Source: CBINFS01 sp966250015 (GTDB taxonomy: Bacteria; Bacteroidota; Rhodothermia; Rhodothermales; DASSAV01). Taken from it: a stretch of DNA of 64,000 nucleotides. Under the pieces are notes generated by a model. The model ran no database searches, was not told where the DNA came from, and worked only from the letters and a program-made list of their open reading frames with translations. The translations under genes were made by a program, and so were the position numbers. This document shows positions 1-8,587 of the stretch, piece by piece. The stretch lies in contig CBINFS010000001.1 of assembly GCA_966250015.1 (NCBI GenBank), forward strand, positions 1-64,000, in the 5' to 3' direction. Each line of letters opens with the position of its first letter. Position 1 is the first letter of the stretch.

Positions 1-251
1 ACGTTCGGGATGACATTTTGAGAGGTATCGGCAATCATTAGGCCTCGTCATCACCGACAATGCCCCCTATTGGTCATCGCGATCCTGCGAAGCAGGAGAG
101 GGATCTTTTTGAAACGCAGCCTTCTGAATTGATTATCGTGGTACTACGGCCCACGGCCGCTGATAGCCTAACCTTTCTTCGCGTCTTCGCGTGCATAAAA
201 CGTGGCTGGCCGATGCGAACCGGGCCCACATCTCTCACAAAGAGGATCAAG
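1..251. other. Intergenic stretch at the left edge
   Basis: No convincing coding region is seen. A small hairpin (CCTGC-GAA-GCAGG, near 86-98) inside a longer GATCC/GGATC arrangement is followed by a run of T at about 109-113, so it may be the terminator of a plus-strand gene left of the window. At 177-194 there is an 18-base match, in inverse orientation, to the first bases of the two structured repeats at 22.5 and 25.4 kb. Confidence 0.4.
177..194 (-). repeat. Fragment of the interspersed repeat (inverse copy)
   Basis: The bases CTTCGCGTCTTCGCGTGC are the reverse complement of the head of the repeat copies that start at 22484 and 25433. Only this head is present; the hairpins and the outer arms are not seen here. 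It shows that the head sequence occurs separately in other intergenic sites. Confidence 0.5.
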
Positions 252-1115
252 TCACGGAGCGTCTTCGGAGCCGGTGGCGACGGGGTGCGAGGGGTCGGTG
301 ATCCATTCGCTCCACGAGCCGGCATACAGGCGGGGGAGGCCTATTCCTGCATGCGCCATGGCGAGGGCGTGGTGGGCAGCGGTCACTCCGGATCCACAAT
401 ACACGATCGTTTGCTCAGGCGGTACGTCACCCATAATTGATGTGAATTGCTCCCGGAGGGCTTCGGGGGACTTAAAACGTTCTTCCGGGTCGAGGTTTTC
501 GACGTATGGCGCGGAGAGGGCGCCCGGAATGTGTCCGGCGACGGGATCGATCGGTTCGATGAGGCCCAGGTACCGCTCCGTATTGCGCGCGTCGAGCAAT
601 CGCCACGACGGATCCTTCCGTACCCGTTCCACTTCAGCCGCACCTACCACCATAGTCGGGCGAGGCAGTGGCACGAAGCGACGATTTTCTGAAGTCCTCT
701 CGGTCGCCTCGACGGAGAAGTCATTTTTTATCCATTGCTTCCAGCCTCCATCGAGCACGGCAACCATCTCGTGCCCCAGCCATTTCAGCAACCACCACAG
801 CCGGGCAGCAAATGCCCCGTGGCTCTCGTCGTAGGCGACGACCTGAACCCCGACGCCAATGCCTAGCCGGGACATGGTTTCAGCAAAAACATCGATTGGC
901 GGTAACGGATGCCGGCCCGTCTTTCCGGGAATAATCGGCCCTGACAGGTCTTTCTCCAGGTCCACGTACATTGCGCCGGGGATGTGTTGCTCCAGATACG
1001 CCTTTCTACCGTAATTCGGGTCGTTGAGCGAAAAGCGGCAATCCGCAATGACCCAGCGGGCATCGTTCAGGTGTTCGAGCAGCTCTTCCGATGAAACCAG
1101 GGTGGTAAAAGCCAT
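252..1115 (-). CDS. sseA: Thiosulfate/3-mercaptopyruvate sulfurtransferase (tandem rhodanese)
   Basis: Transfers sulfane sulfur from 3-mercaptopyruvate or thiosulfate to an acceptor. The 287 residues form two rhodanese domains (about 5-125 and 155-280). The N-terminal one lacks a catalytic cysteine loop. The C-terminal one has YCGSGVTA with the nucleophile at Cys240, and CGSGVT is the loop typical of mercaptopyruvate sulfurtransferases. Length is normal for the family. It lies 41 bp downstream of a MocA-like gene and close to xdhC, all on the minus strand. This makes a role in supplying sulfur to the molybdenum cofactor attractive, but that link is inference from context. The substrate cannot be fixed from sequence alone. 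Confidence 0.9.
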   Translation of the reverse strand: MAFTTLVSSEELLEHLNDARWVIADCRFSLNDPNYGRKAYLEQHIPGAMYVDLEKDLSGPIIPGKTGRHPLPPIDVFAETMSRLGIGVGVQVVAYDESHGAFAARLWWLLKWLGHEMVAVLDGGWKQWIKNDFSVEATERTSENRRFVPLPRPTMVVGAAEVERVRKDPSWRLLDARNTERYLGLIEPIDPVAGHIPGALSAPYVENLDPEERFKSPEALREQFTSIMGDVPPEQTIVYCGSGVTAAHHALAMAHAGIGLPRLYAGSWSEWITDPSHPVATGSEDAP

Positions 1116-1156
1116 AGAAGACGTGGCACGAGAGAATCGGTGAAGGAAGCCGGCGC

Positions 1157-1750
1157 CTACGTTCGGAACATGTCGTTGTAATTGATGCGCGTGTCGATGT
1201 CCTGAAATATGCCTTCATCGTCTACGGTCACTTCGACGACGGCTTCCGGGTGATTGAGGATGACCTCTCGGGCGCCGGTGTCACCGTGAAGCTGGAGGAG
1301 CTGATTGCGGAAGGCCCGGTGAAAGATGACGGGGTGGCCGCGGTGGCCGTCGATGGTGGGAACGACAATGGACGGCTCCTTCTGAACGGAAAACACGTCC
1401 AGCAGCCGTTTGATCGTAGAGGCTTTTATCCCCGGCATATCGGCCAGACAGATCATGTACCCATCCACTTCGGGGCCGATAGCCAGAATGCCTCGCCGTA
1501 TGGATGTCGACATACCAGCCGCAAATTCAGGGTTGTACGCCACCCGGACGTGGTACGACGCGAGGACATCTCGGATCTGACGGTCTTCGAAACCCGTAAC
1601 GATAACAATCTCTTCGACCGGCACACTCAGGAGCGTATCCACTACGGTCTCCAGGATGGTCTTATTCCTGAAGGGCAGGAGTAACTTGTTTTCTTCCCCC
1701 ATCCGCGTGGACTGACCGGCAGCGAGGACGATGGCTGTCGTTTGAGGCAT
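1157..1750 (-). CDS. mocA: Molybdenum cofactor nucleotidyltransferase (MocA/MobA-like)
   Basis: Probably transfers CMP or GMP to molybdopterin to make a dinucleotide cofactor. The 197-residue protein starts with the nucleotide-binding signature VLAAGQSTRMG (about 8-18), followed by KLLLPF with the conserved lysine. Further on are a metal-binding Asp in ICLADMPG (near 104) and GHRGHPVIF, typical of the MocA/MobA family. It sits between xdhC (59 bp away) and the rhodanese gene on the same strand. Next to an XdhC, a MocA-type CTP:molybdopterin cytidylyltransferase serving a xanthine-dehydrogenase-family enzyme is the most likely reading. That enzyme is not in the window. MobA (GTP) is the alternative. 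Confidence 0.85.
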   Translation of the reverse strand: MPQTTAIVLAAGQSTRMGEENKLLLPFRNKTILETVVDTLLSVPVEEIVIVTGFEDRQIRDVLASYHVRVAYNPEFAAGMSTSIRRGILAIGPEVDGYMICLADMPGIKASTIKRLLDVFSVQKEPSIVVPTIDGHRGHPVIFHRAFRNQLLQLHGDTGAREVILNHPEAVVEVTVDDEGIFQDIDTRINYNDMFRT

Positions 1751-1809
1751 ACTCTGTACCCATTACTATCAAAGGAACAAGTATCTGGCGAATGCGGTGC
1801 GCGCGGATG

Positions 1810-2931
1810 CTACAGCATCCGGATGGCATCGTGTATCGGCTCGAGGCGGTGCGAAAGACTCTCGCCGCCCCGTCCATTAAAAACCGCCAGAACCTCAGAA
1901 ACTATAGAAAGAGCAATCTCTTCCGGAGTTTCTGCGCCCAGGTCGAGGCCGACCGGAGCCCGGAGGAAATCGCACTCCAATTCGTTCTTGTTGAGATCTT
2001 TCAGCATCCGGTCCGTACGGCTTCGTGGCCCCAGAACTCCAAGGTACGGTGTAGAGGCGTTGAACAGGAGGGATAAAAACTCACGATCCCGATGGTAATT
2101 GTGGTTCATGATCACGACCGCAGTGCGCCTGTCGAGCTTGATACGTTGCGGAAGATCTTCGGGATGCATGACGAAGTAATAGTGAGTCGCCTCCGGGAAA
2201 AGGGCGGAGAGCTCTTCCACCGGCCGGTTCCCTACGACGGCCACCTCCCACCCCAGAATGGCGCCGAAACGGACGACGGCTCCGACGTCGTGGCCGTTAC
2301 CAAGAAGCAGCAACCGGATGGGTGGCTCGATACGTTCGTAGAGGATCTCCACCGCGTCGCCCTCGTGTTCTATCCGGCGGATCGTCGTCGTTCCCCCCGC
2401 CAGTGTATCGAGCGCATCCGCGGAAATGTGAACCTCAAAGCTCGGCAAAATGGGTTGGCCGACGGGATCGAGCCCTTCTTGATAGAGCCGATGCCTCGCG
2501 AGGCCGGAAGCAAACGCACCCGTTCCCGAAATGACTGTAGCGAGGACGGCGTTTGCGCGGCGTTCCCGGGCAGTCTGAATGAGGAGAAGGGGGTCGTCCG
2601 TACGGGAGGGCGTGACGCGCTCGACGAGGATATACACGGTGCCGCCGCAGCCGCTGCCGAAGCCCAGGACCGGATCTGCTTCGGTCACGTCAAACCGGAG
2701 CACACGTGGCGTACCTTGCTCGATCACTTCGATTGCGTGCTGCGTCACCTCGTCTTCGAGGCATCCGGCGCTGATCGCGCCCGTCGTCCGGCCGTTTACG
2801 TCGACCAGCATACGGGCGCCTGGCCGGCGGTAGGCGGGGCCGTCGATCCGGGCGACGGTGGCAACGGCAAACGCCTCGTTTTGCTGCCTCAAAACGGCAT
2901 ACGCGGCGAGAATGTCGGCGAGGTCGGGCAT
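1810..2931 (-). CDS. xdhC: XdhC/CoxI family molybdenum cofactor insertion factor
   Basis: XdhC proteins bind the molybdenum cofactor, assist its sulfuration and hand it to xanthine-dehydrogenase-type enzymes. The 373 residues show the N-terminal XdhC_CoxI block (about 15-90; RRPGARMLV and GAISAGCLEDEV are characteristic) and the C-terminal Rossmann-like XdhC_C domain (about 205-345), which opens with LLLLGNGHDVGAVV. The gene is the first of a minus-strand run with mocA and the rhodanese gene, and is divergent from moaA. Its presence predicts at least one molybdenum hydroxylase elsewhere in the genome. Confidence 0.9.
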   Translation of the reverse strand: MPDLADILAAYAVLRQQNEAFAVATVARIDGPAYRRPGARMLVDVNGRTTGAISAGCLEDEVTQHAIEVIEQGTPRVLRFDVTEADPVLGFGSGCGGTVYILVERVTPSRTDDPLLLIQTARERRANAVLATVISGTGAFASGLARHRLYQEGLDPVGQPILPSFEVHISADALDTLAGGTTTIRRIEHEGDAVEILYERIEPPIRLLLLGNGHDVGAVVRFGAILGWEVAVVGNRPVEELSALFPEATHYYFVMHPEDLPQRIKLDRRTAVVIMNHNYHRDREFLSLLFNASTPYLGVLGPRSRTDRMLKDLNKNELECDFLRAPVGLDLGAETPEEIALSIVSEVLAVFNGRGGESLSHRLEPIHDAIRML

Positions 2932-3190
2932 GGGAATCGGTGTGTGAGCCAGGGATGCGTCCGGTAAAACCGGCGGCTGGATCTCATGTCATTTTACGAG
3001 TCCAATATATTGGGTTTCCTCGATTCAAGCGAATATGGACGTATTTCCACCCTATTCGAACGGGCGGGTCCTTTGCACGACCGGAACTAACGGATGCCGA
3101 TGTCTTTTATCAAAAGGTATCACAAACCGAGCCGGGCGACTGTAATGTACGGCCTGATTTTTATCTCCGAAGTGCTCGTCCGACCTGAAT
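2932..3190. other. Divergent promoter region xdhC / moaA
   Basis: This 259-bp stretch must hold the promoters of both molybdenum-cofactor transcription units. I looked for a Moco-riboswitch-like leader before moaA and could not recognise one. No strong hairpin with a T-run was seen, and no other gene. Confidence 0.5.
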
Positions 3191-4183
3191 ATGCCCGCTG
3201 AACCACTCGTCGATACGTTCGGTCGCCGTCATACCTACCTTCGCATATCATTGACGGAGCGGTGCAACCTGAGGTGTATCTACTGCATGCCGGCGGAAGG
3301 GGTGACCTTGGCCCCTCGCAGCGACATCCTGACGTTTGAGGAGATCGTCCGGCTGGCCCATCTATTTGTTGCGTTGGGTGTCGACAAAATCCGGTTGACG
3401 GGGGGAGAGCCCCTGGTGAGAAAGGACGTCGAAAACCTGGTGGCAAGCCTCGGCCGGATCGAAGGGCTGAAAACACTTGCCATGACGACGAACGGCATGC
3501 TGCTCCCACAAAAGCTGCCACGTCTTTTTGCGTCGGGGTTGAACGCACTCAACATCAGCCTGGATACGCTCGACCCGAGGAAGTTCGAGGAAATCACCCG
3601 CCGTCCGGGACACGAAAAGGTGCTGGAAGCCATCCGAATGGCGCTCGACTACGGGTACGATCCGGTAAAGGTAAACTGCGTCGTCATGCGTGGTTTCAAC
3701 GACGACGAGCTGGTGGACTTTGCCGCGTTAACGGAGGACCAGCCCCTCGAAATTCGGTTCATTGAGTACATGCCTTTCGCCGGTAACGGCTGGAATGACC
3801 AGCTGCTTGTACCCTACGCTCAGATGATCGAAACCATCGAGCGGCGTTACGGAATGTTATTGAGGGCGTCCAACGGACCGAACGATACGTCGAAGACCTT
3901 TCAAATTGAGGGCTTCAGGGGAAAGCTCGGATTCATCACCTCTATGAGCGACCATTTCTGCGCAGGCTGCAACCGGCTGCGGATCACGGCAAACGGCAGC
4001 CTGAAGGTCTGCCTGTTCGGCAAAGAGGAGGTGAGCCTGCGGGATGCCATGAGAGCAGGAGCTTCCGACGAAACGCTGACTGACCTGATCCATGCGGCCG
4101 TTCTTAGGAAGAAAGCCGCCCACGCCGGCATGTATACCCTCGCGGCATCCGAAAACCGGCCGATGATTCTCATCGGTGGATAA
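3191..4183 (+). CDS. moaA: GTP 3',8-cyclase MoaA (radical SAM)
   Basis: First step of molybdopterin synthesis: rearranges GTP to 3',8-cyclo-7,8-dihydro-GTP. The radical-SAM cluster motif is Cys25-x3-Cys29-x2-Cys32 (ERCNLRCIYC), with the SAM-binding GGEP motif (LTGGEPL) near residue 75. The second Fe-S cluster site is CAGCNRL followed by a third cysteine (VCLFG) near residue 275. The protein ends in Gly-Gly (MILIGG), the catalytic C-terminal tail of MoaA. Length (330) is normal. moaC follows on the same strand after about 130 bp. Confidence 0.97.
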   Translation: MPAEPLVDTFGRRHTYLRISLTERCNLRCIYCMPAEGVTLAPRSDILTFEEIVRLAHLFVALGVDKIRLTGGEPLVRKDVENLVASLGRIEGLKTLAMTTNGMLLPQKLPRLFASGLNALNISLDTLDPRKFEEITRRPGHEKVLEAIRMALDYGYDPVKVNCVVMRGFNDDELVDFAALTEDQPLEIRFIEYMPFAGNGWNDQLLVPYAQMIETIERRYGMLLRASNGPNDTSKTFQIEGFRGKLGFITSMSDHFCAGCNRLRITANGSLKVCLFGKEEVSLRDAMRAGASDETLTDLIHAAVLRKKAAHAGMYTLAASENRPMILIGG

Positions 4184-4312
4184 GTTTCACAGTTTCTGGC
4201 CGGATCCCACGTTTTCCGGCGTATTGCCGTTCGTTTGTTCCGCTCCTATCTTGAATTGTCTGGGGGGCTGTTTTCAGACGTGAGCATGGGCAAAACGTGT
4301 ACTGAGGAGCAC

Positions 4313-4819
4313 ATGGCAACGGGAAATACATTGACGCATGTTAATCCACGAGGTGGAGTGAACATGGTTGACGTTACAGAAAAAGCGGGTACGTTGAGGA
4401 CGGCAGTTGCGGAAGGGCGTGTGAAGCTAAGCAGGGAGGCATTCAACCTGGTTGCCGAAAACAAGATGCGGAAAGGCGACGTGCTACTGGTGGCGCAGGT
4501 TGCAGGGATCATGGGCGCCAAGCAGACGAGCAAGCTGATCCCGCTTTGTCACGACGTGTTCGTAAAGGGAATCGACGTGGAATTGACGCTCAATGAGGAG
4601 CAAAGCTCCGTAGACATCCGTGCGTTCACCAAGACAGTTGGCTCGACGGGTGTCGAGATGGAAGCGCTGACCGGCGTTTCTATCGCCGCCCTGACCGTAT
4701 ATGACATGTGCAAGTCGGTGTCGAAGGACATCGAGATAACGGACATACATCTGCTGGCAAAAACAGGCGGGGTCAGTGGGGATTACCTGAAGGGCGAAAA
4801 CCCCGAAACCAAACGCTGA
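4313..4819 (+). CDS. moaC: Cyclic pyranopterin monophosphate synthase MoaC
   Basis: Converts the MoaA product to cyclic pyranopterin monophosphate. I chose the ATG at 4313 because LTHVNPRGGVNMVDV after it lines up with the start of characterised MoaC proteins; the frame is open upstream to a TTG at 4235. The 168 residues carry the conserved GTKQTSKLIPLCH-type block (here AKQTSKLIPLCH), VGSTGVEMEALTGVS, and VYDMCKSV with the catalytic lysine. The downstream gene floA begins 9 bp after the stop, so the two may be co-transcribed, although they share no known pathway. Confidence 0.95.
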   Translation: MATGNTLTHVNPRGGVNMVDVTEKAGTLRTAVAEGRVKLSREAFNLVAENKMRKGDVLLVAQVAGIMGAKQTSKLIPLCHDVFVKGIDVELTLNEEQSSVDIRAFTKTVGSTGVEMEALTGVSIAALTVYDMCKSVSKDIEITDIHLLAKTGGVSGDYLKGENPETKR

Positions 4820-4828
4820 GTCAAAACA

Positions 4829-5824
4829 ATGGAAGGTCTTACCATCACCACGGGTATCCTGATCATTGGCCTGGTACTGATCGGGCTTATTTTTTTCTTT
4901 CATTTCATCCCGGTTCGACTGTGGTTGACGGCCTATTTCTCGGGTGTGCGCATCAAATTGATCCGTGATCTGGTCGGTATGCGCCTCCGAAACGTTCCGC
5001 CGGCCATGATCGTCAAGCCGTTGATTACGGCTCACAAGGCGGGCATTTTTCTGGAAACGCCTCAGTTGGAAGCGCATTATCTCGCCGGCGGTAACGTGCA
5101 GAAAGTAGTCAACGCACTCATTTCAGCCGACAAAGCGAACATCGACCTGTCTTTCGAGCGCGCAACCGCGATCGACCTTGCCGGCCGAGACGTGTTCGAG
5201 GCCGTGCAGGTATCGGTGAATCCGAAGGTCATCGAAACGCCTGCCATATCGGCGGTGGCAAAGGACGGCATCCAGGTGCGGGCGATAGCACGGGTCACCG
5301 TAAGGGCCAACATTGCGCGTCTCGTAGGCGGCGCCGGTGAGGAAACGATCATTGCGCGTGTCGGCGAGGGCATCGTGTCGACGATCGGTTCAGCCGAGAC
5401 CCACGCAGAGGTGCTTGAAAATCCCGATACCATCTCGAAGGTCGTGCTATCCAAGGGCCTCGATTCGGGGACGGCGTACGAAATCCTGTCCATCGACATC
5501 GCGGACGTTGACGTTGGCGAAAACATTGGTGCGAAGCTTCAGACGGACCAGGCGGAGGCGGACCTTCAGGTAGCGAGGGCTAAGGCGGAGGAGCGGCGCG
5601 CTGCTGCTGTGGCCCGCGAGCAGGAGATGCGGGCAGCCGTCCAGGAACAGCGCGCCAACGTGGTGGCCGCAGAAGCCGAGATTCCTCGGGCAATCGCCGA
5701 GGCCTTCCGTGCCGGCCAGCTTGGCGTCATGGATTATTACAACCTGCGCAATATCCAGGCGGATACCCGCATGCGTGAGTCGATTGGCCGCGGAGATGAG
5801 GGAGAGCCCTCCGGGAAGATCTAG
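4829..5824 (+). CDS. floA: Flotillin-like membrane scaffold protein FloA
   Basis: FloA proteins assemble in functional membrane microdomains and help organise membrane proteins. The 331 residues open with a hydrophobic segment (about 8-28, rich in Ile/Leu/Phe) that anchors the protein. A SPFH/PHB-like region with the very conserved block RNVPPAMIVKP follows, then a charged Ala/Glu/Arg-rich stretch (about 245-300) typical of the flotillin coiled coil. The usual genomic partner, an NfeD-type protein, is not present next to it; the downstream gene is an unknown protein. Confidence 0.93.
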   Translation: MEGLTITTGILIIGLVLIGLIFFFHFIPVRLWLTAYFSGVRIKLIRDLVGMRLRNVPPAMIVKPLITAHKAGIFLETPQLEAHYLAGGNVQKVVNALISADKANIDLSFERATAIDLAGRDVFEAVQVSVNPKVIETPAISAVAKDGIQVRAIARVTVRANIARLVGGAGEETIIARVGEGIVSTIGSAETHAEVLENPDTISKVVLSKGLDSGTAYEILSIDIADVDVGENIGAKLQTDQAEADLQVARAKAEERRAAAVAREQEMRAAVQEQRANVVAAEAEIPRAIAEAFRAGQLGVMDYYNLRNIQADTRMRESIGRGDEGEPSGKI

Positions 5825-5878
5825 CCGGATCGGCAACGATCTTCGCCGCCCGAGTGGGTGCTTTTTACGTGAGGTGGT

Positions 5879-6439
5879 ATGGCTGTTCAAGAAACGAGTA
5901 TGAGGAAGGCCGCGCGGTACGCCGTCTTTTCGACGATCGGGCTGCTCTGCACGGCACAGGAGATGATGGCGGCGATCCTCGAAGACATCGAGGGAGCCGA
6001 GCCGGAGCTCGTTGCCGAGGAGACGCTCGGGCTGGTTTCGATTGCCACGACCCGGGCTGCCGAATTCTCTCTGCGTGAGCAGCCCGAGATCGCCAGTGCA
6101 CTTCTACCGGCGATGGCCGAGCTGCCGTTCATGTACCGGGATTACCTGATCGGAAGCGCTCTATTGTCGGGAGAGGATGAAGCCCTGGTAGATTCCGACC
6201 GGCAGGTGTACGAGCGCCTCAAGCGGAAGTGTGAGTTCTACGACGTTCACCTGCCGCGCGGCCAGTTCCCGGGCGAGCGGGTGCTGGCGGACAAGATGGC
6301 GCTCTGGATGGGGCGTATCAGTCCCCCGGGGTTGCCTGAAAAACCGGTGCAACGGCTCGAACGCCTGGAGCTCGTCCCGCTCCTCCTCACCCACCTCAAG
6401 ATGGTGCTGGCCTTTGGCCGTCACGACGAGCCGCAGTAG
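5879..6439 (+). CDS. Hypothetical protein downstream of floA
   Basis: A 186-residue protein I do not recognise. It looks soluble and mainly helical, with no signal peptide, clear membrane segment or cysteine motif. The first 55 residues (KAARYAVFSTIGLLCTAQEM) are moderately hydrophobic and then acidic, and the middle is rich in Leu and Glu. It starts 54 bp after floA on the same strand and ends 6 bp before the stop of the convergent CorC-type gene, so it is probably the last gene of the moaA-moaC-floA run. A tie to FloA is only suggested by position. Confidence 0.65.
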   Translation: MAVQETSMRKAARYAVFSTIGLLCTAQEMMAAILEDIEGAEPELVAEETLGLVSIATTRAAEFSLREQPEIASALLPAMAELPFMYRDYLIGSALLSGEDEALVDSDRQVYERLKRKCEFYDVHLPRGQFPGERVLADKMALWMGRISPPGLPEKPVQRLERLELVPLLLTHLKMVLAFGRHDEPQ

Positions 6440-6445
6440 GCTCTG

Positions 6446-7720
6446 TCACTTTTTCGGTGCGTTTCGGGTGATCCGGACCAGGTCGACCCTGTTTGGGGAA
6501 GCCTTCAATACGCTGAAGTGGTACGAATCGAGGTCGAACTCCTGTTTTGCGGTCGGGATCGTGCCAAGCTTATCGAGCAGGTAGCCGGCGACGGTTTCGT
6601 AGTCCCCTTCCGGTAGTTCAATCCCAAATCGCTCTTCGAGCTCGTCGAGGCGTACACGGCCGCTTACCGTAAACGTGTCGTCGCCCGTCTGGCGGAGTAT
6701 CTCCTGGTCGGTATCGAACTCGTCCATGATGTCGCCGAAGAGCTCTTCCAGCAGGTCCTCACGGGTGACGAGACCCGCCGTGCCGCCGTACTCGTCGATC
6801 ACCACTGCGATCGACGTACCCGTCGCAAGAAACTCCTGAAGCAGATCTCTGGAGCGTTTGAGCTCCGGGACGAATTTGGCCGGCCTTACGATTTCTTCGA
6901 GTGACTTCGGGCGGTTGAACAGGTCGTAGGCGAACGCCATCCCCACCACGTTGTCGATGTTCTCCCGATAAACGGGCATTTTGGAATGGCCCGTGCTGAC
7001 GAAACGGTTGTGTACGACGTCGATGGGCGTGTTTTCTTCCAGCGCATAGATGTCCGTTCTCGGCACCATCGATTCCTTTACCCGCATCGAGCTCATGGCG
7101 ATGACGTTCGATAGCAGGGTCATGCTATCGTCTTGACCGTCGGGTTCCCGGGTCTCGTCGCTTTCGCGGGACCTCAACTCCCACTCGTCCTGGATGAACC
7201 GCTGGAAAGCGTCCGCCTGGCCGCCGGATACCATCGCAGGCAAGCTAACGGCCCATCGCAAGATTGCGGTGAGGGGTAGAAGGAGGTAACGTGACACGTG
7301 CAGGGGAAGGGCAAGCACGAGCAGGGCATCCGTAGCGACCTCCTGCGTGGTGGATTTCGGGAGCACCTCACCGGCGACGAAAAAAACGGCAGAAGCAAGC
7401 AGCATGATGCCGAAGAGCACGGCGAATTTCGCCGCCGTAAATGCTGCCGAAGGCGTCCGTTCAGGTGAGAAGCCGGGGAGCTCTTGAAACCACAGCGTAG
7501 CCAGGGTTGCGAAAACGACCAGCGCGACGGTGTACCCGACGACGCACGTCGCCAGATAGGCATTCGGGTCGTCGATCACTTTACGAATGATCGGGCCGGT
7601 GAGCCCGGTACGACGGGCCAGTATGCCAAGGCGAAGGCGGTTGGCGCCGATACATGCGACCATCGATCCGGAAAAGAAGAAACCCAGGATCAAGGCACCG
7701 ATTACGCCGGCAATGATCAT
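6446..7720 (-). CDS. CNNM/CorC family protein (HlyC/CorC-type, CBS domains)
   Basis: Members are membrane proteins linked to Mg2+/Co2+ homeostasis, some shown to transport Mg2+. In 424 residues the order is canonical: CNNM/DUF21 membrane domain with about four membrane segments (1-190), a pair of CBS domains (about 205-325; RTDIYAL and VVIDEYGGTAGLVT are typical), and the C-terminal CorC_HlyC domain (about 345-420, GDYETVAGYLLDKLG). The N-terminal segment GALILGFFFSGSM fits the DUF21 start. It is convergent with the preceding gene. The old name hemolysin is misleading for this family. Confidence 0.92.
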   Translation of the reverse strand: MIIAGVIGALILGFFFSGSMVACIGANRLRLGILARRTGLTGPIIRKVIDDPNAYLATCVVGYTVALVVFATLATLWFQELPGFSPERTPSAAFTAAKFAVLFGIMLLASAVFFVAGEVLPKSTTQEVATDALLVLALPLHVSRYLLLPLTAILRWAVSLPAMVSGGQADAFQRFIQDEWELRSRESDETREPDGQDDSMTLLSNVIAMSSMRVKESMVPRTDIYALEENTPIDVVHNRFVSTGHSKMPVYRENIDNVVGMAFAYDLFNRPKSLEEIVRPAKFVPELKRSRDLLQEFLATGTSIAVVIDEYGGTAGLVTREDLLEELFGDIMDEFDTDQEILRQTGDDTFTVSGRVRLDELEERFGIELPEGDYETVAGYLLDKLGTIPTAKQEFDLDSYHFSVLKASPNRVDLVRITRNAPKK

Positions 7721-7771
7721 ACGTGTGCGTTATGGGATCCGAAAGCAGAAGGGTATACGCCGGTCGGGAGT

Positions 7772-8554
7772 CTATTTACCGCTGAAGCTGGCCTTACGTC
7801 TTTCCAGAAAGGCTTGAACGCCCTCTTTGAAGTCCTCTGTACCACAGGCATGTCCGAAGAGGGCTGCTTCGTGGCGTTGCCCTTGGGCGAGTGGACCGTC
7901 GCTCGACCGCAGGGCTTCGAGCGCCATCGCCACGGCAATCGGGGCTTTGCTCGCAATCGTTCGGATCATCTCCTTTGCCCGGTCGATCAACGCGTCGGGT
8001 GGCACCACGAGGTTGACGAGCCCGATCTCGTAAGCCCGCTGCGCGTCGATGCGTTCACCCGTCAAGATGATCTCGGTAGCGCGGCCGAGCCCTACGAGCC
8101 TGGGCAGGCGTTGGGTGCCGCCGAAGCCCGGCAGAATGCCGAGGTTGACCTCCGGCTGCCCGAATACCGCATTTTCCGACGCGATCCGGATGTGGCATGC
8201 AAGGGCTAATTCGCAGCCACCACCGAGGGCATAGCCGTTAACCGCTGCGATGACCGGCTTGGACATGGTCTCGATCCGGTCGAAGATCGCCTGCCCACGG
8301 GCGGCGAAGCGATAGCCGGATATCGAGTCGAGCTCGGTGAACTGGTTGATGTCCGCACCCGCAGCAAACGCCTTTTCACCGCTCCCCGTCACGATGACCC
8401 CTCGTACGTCCTTATTCGAGCGGGCATTGCGGATGCAAAGGTCGAGCTCGGTGAGTACGTCAGAATTCAGGGTGTTGAGCTTGTCCGGACGGTTGATTGT
8501 AATCAGGGCGACGCCGTCGGAATCCACGTCGTAGAGGAGGGTTTTGAGGTCCAT
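7772..8554 (-). CDS. Enoyl-CoA hydratase/isomerase family protein
   Basis: A crotonase-fold enzyme of 260 residues, most like short-chain enoyl-CoA hydratases of fatty acid beta-oxidation. Both oxyanion-hole segments are visible: KAFAAGADI (near 66-74) and NGYALGGGCELALACH (near 105-120). The acidic catalytic pair can be placed in this second block and in FGQPEVNLGILPGFGGTQ. Substrate length cannot be predicted. It lies between the CorC-type gene (51 bp) and the coiled-coil membrane protein gene (33 bp) on the same strand, but no other beta-oxidation gene is near. Confidence 0.92.
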   Translation of the reverse strand: MDLKTLLYDVDSDGVALITINRPDKLNTLNSDVLTELDLCIRNARSNKDVRGVIVTGSGEKAFAAGADINQFTELDSISGYRFAARGQAIFDRIETMSKPVIAAVNGYALGGGCELALACHIRIASENAVFGQPEVNLGILPGFGGTQRLPRLVGLGRATEIILTGERIDAQRAYEIGLVNLVVPPDALIDRAKEMIRTIASKAPIAVAMALEALRSSDGPLAQGQRHEAALFGHACGTEDFKEGVQAFLERRKASFSGK

Positions 8555-8587
8555 ATCTGGATGGGACAGGGTCTCTGCCGAAGTGGT

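Noticed and set aside
2932..3190. Moco riboswitch before moaA
   Set aside because: The context is right, but I could not place the conserved core or the expected hairpins.
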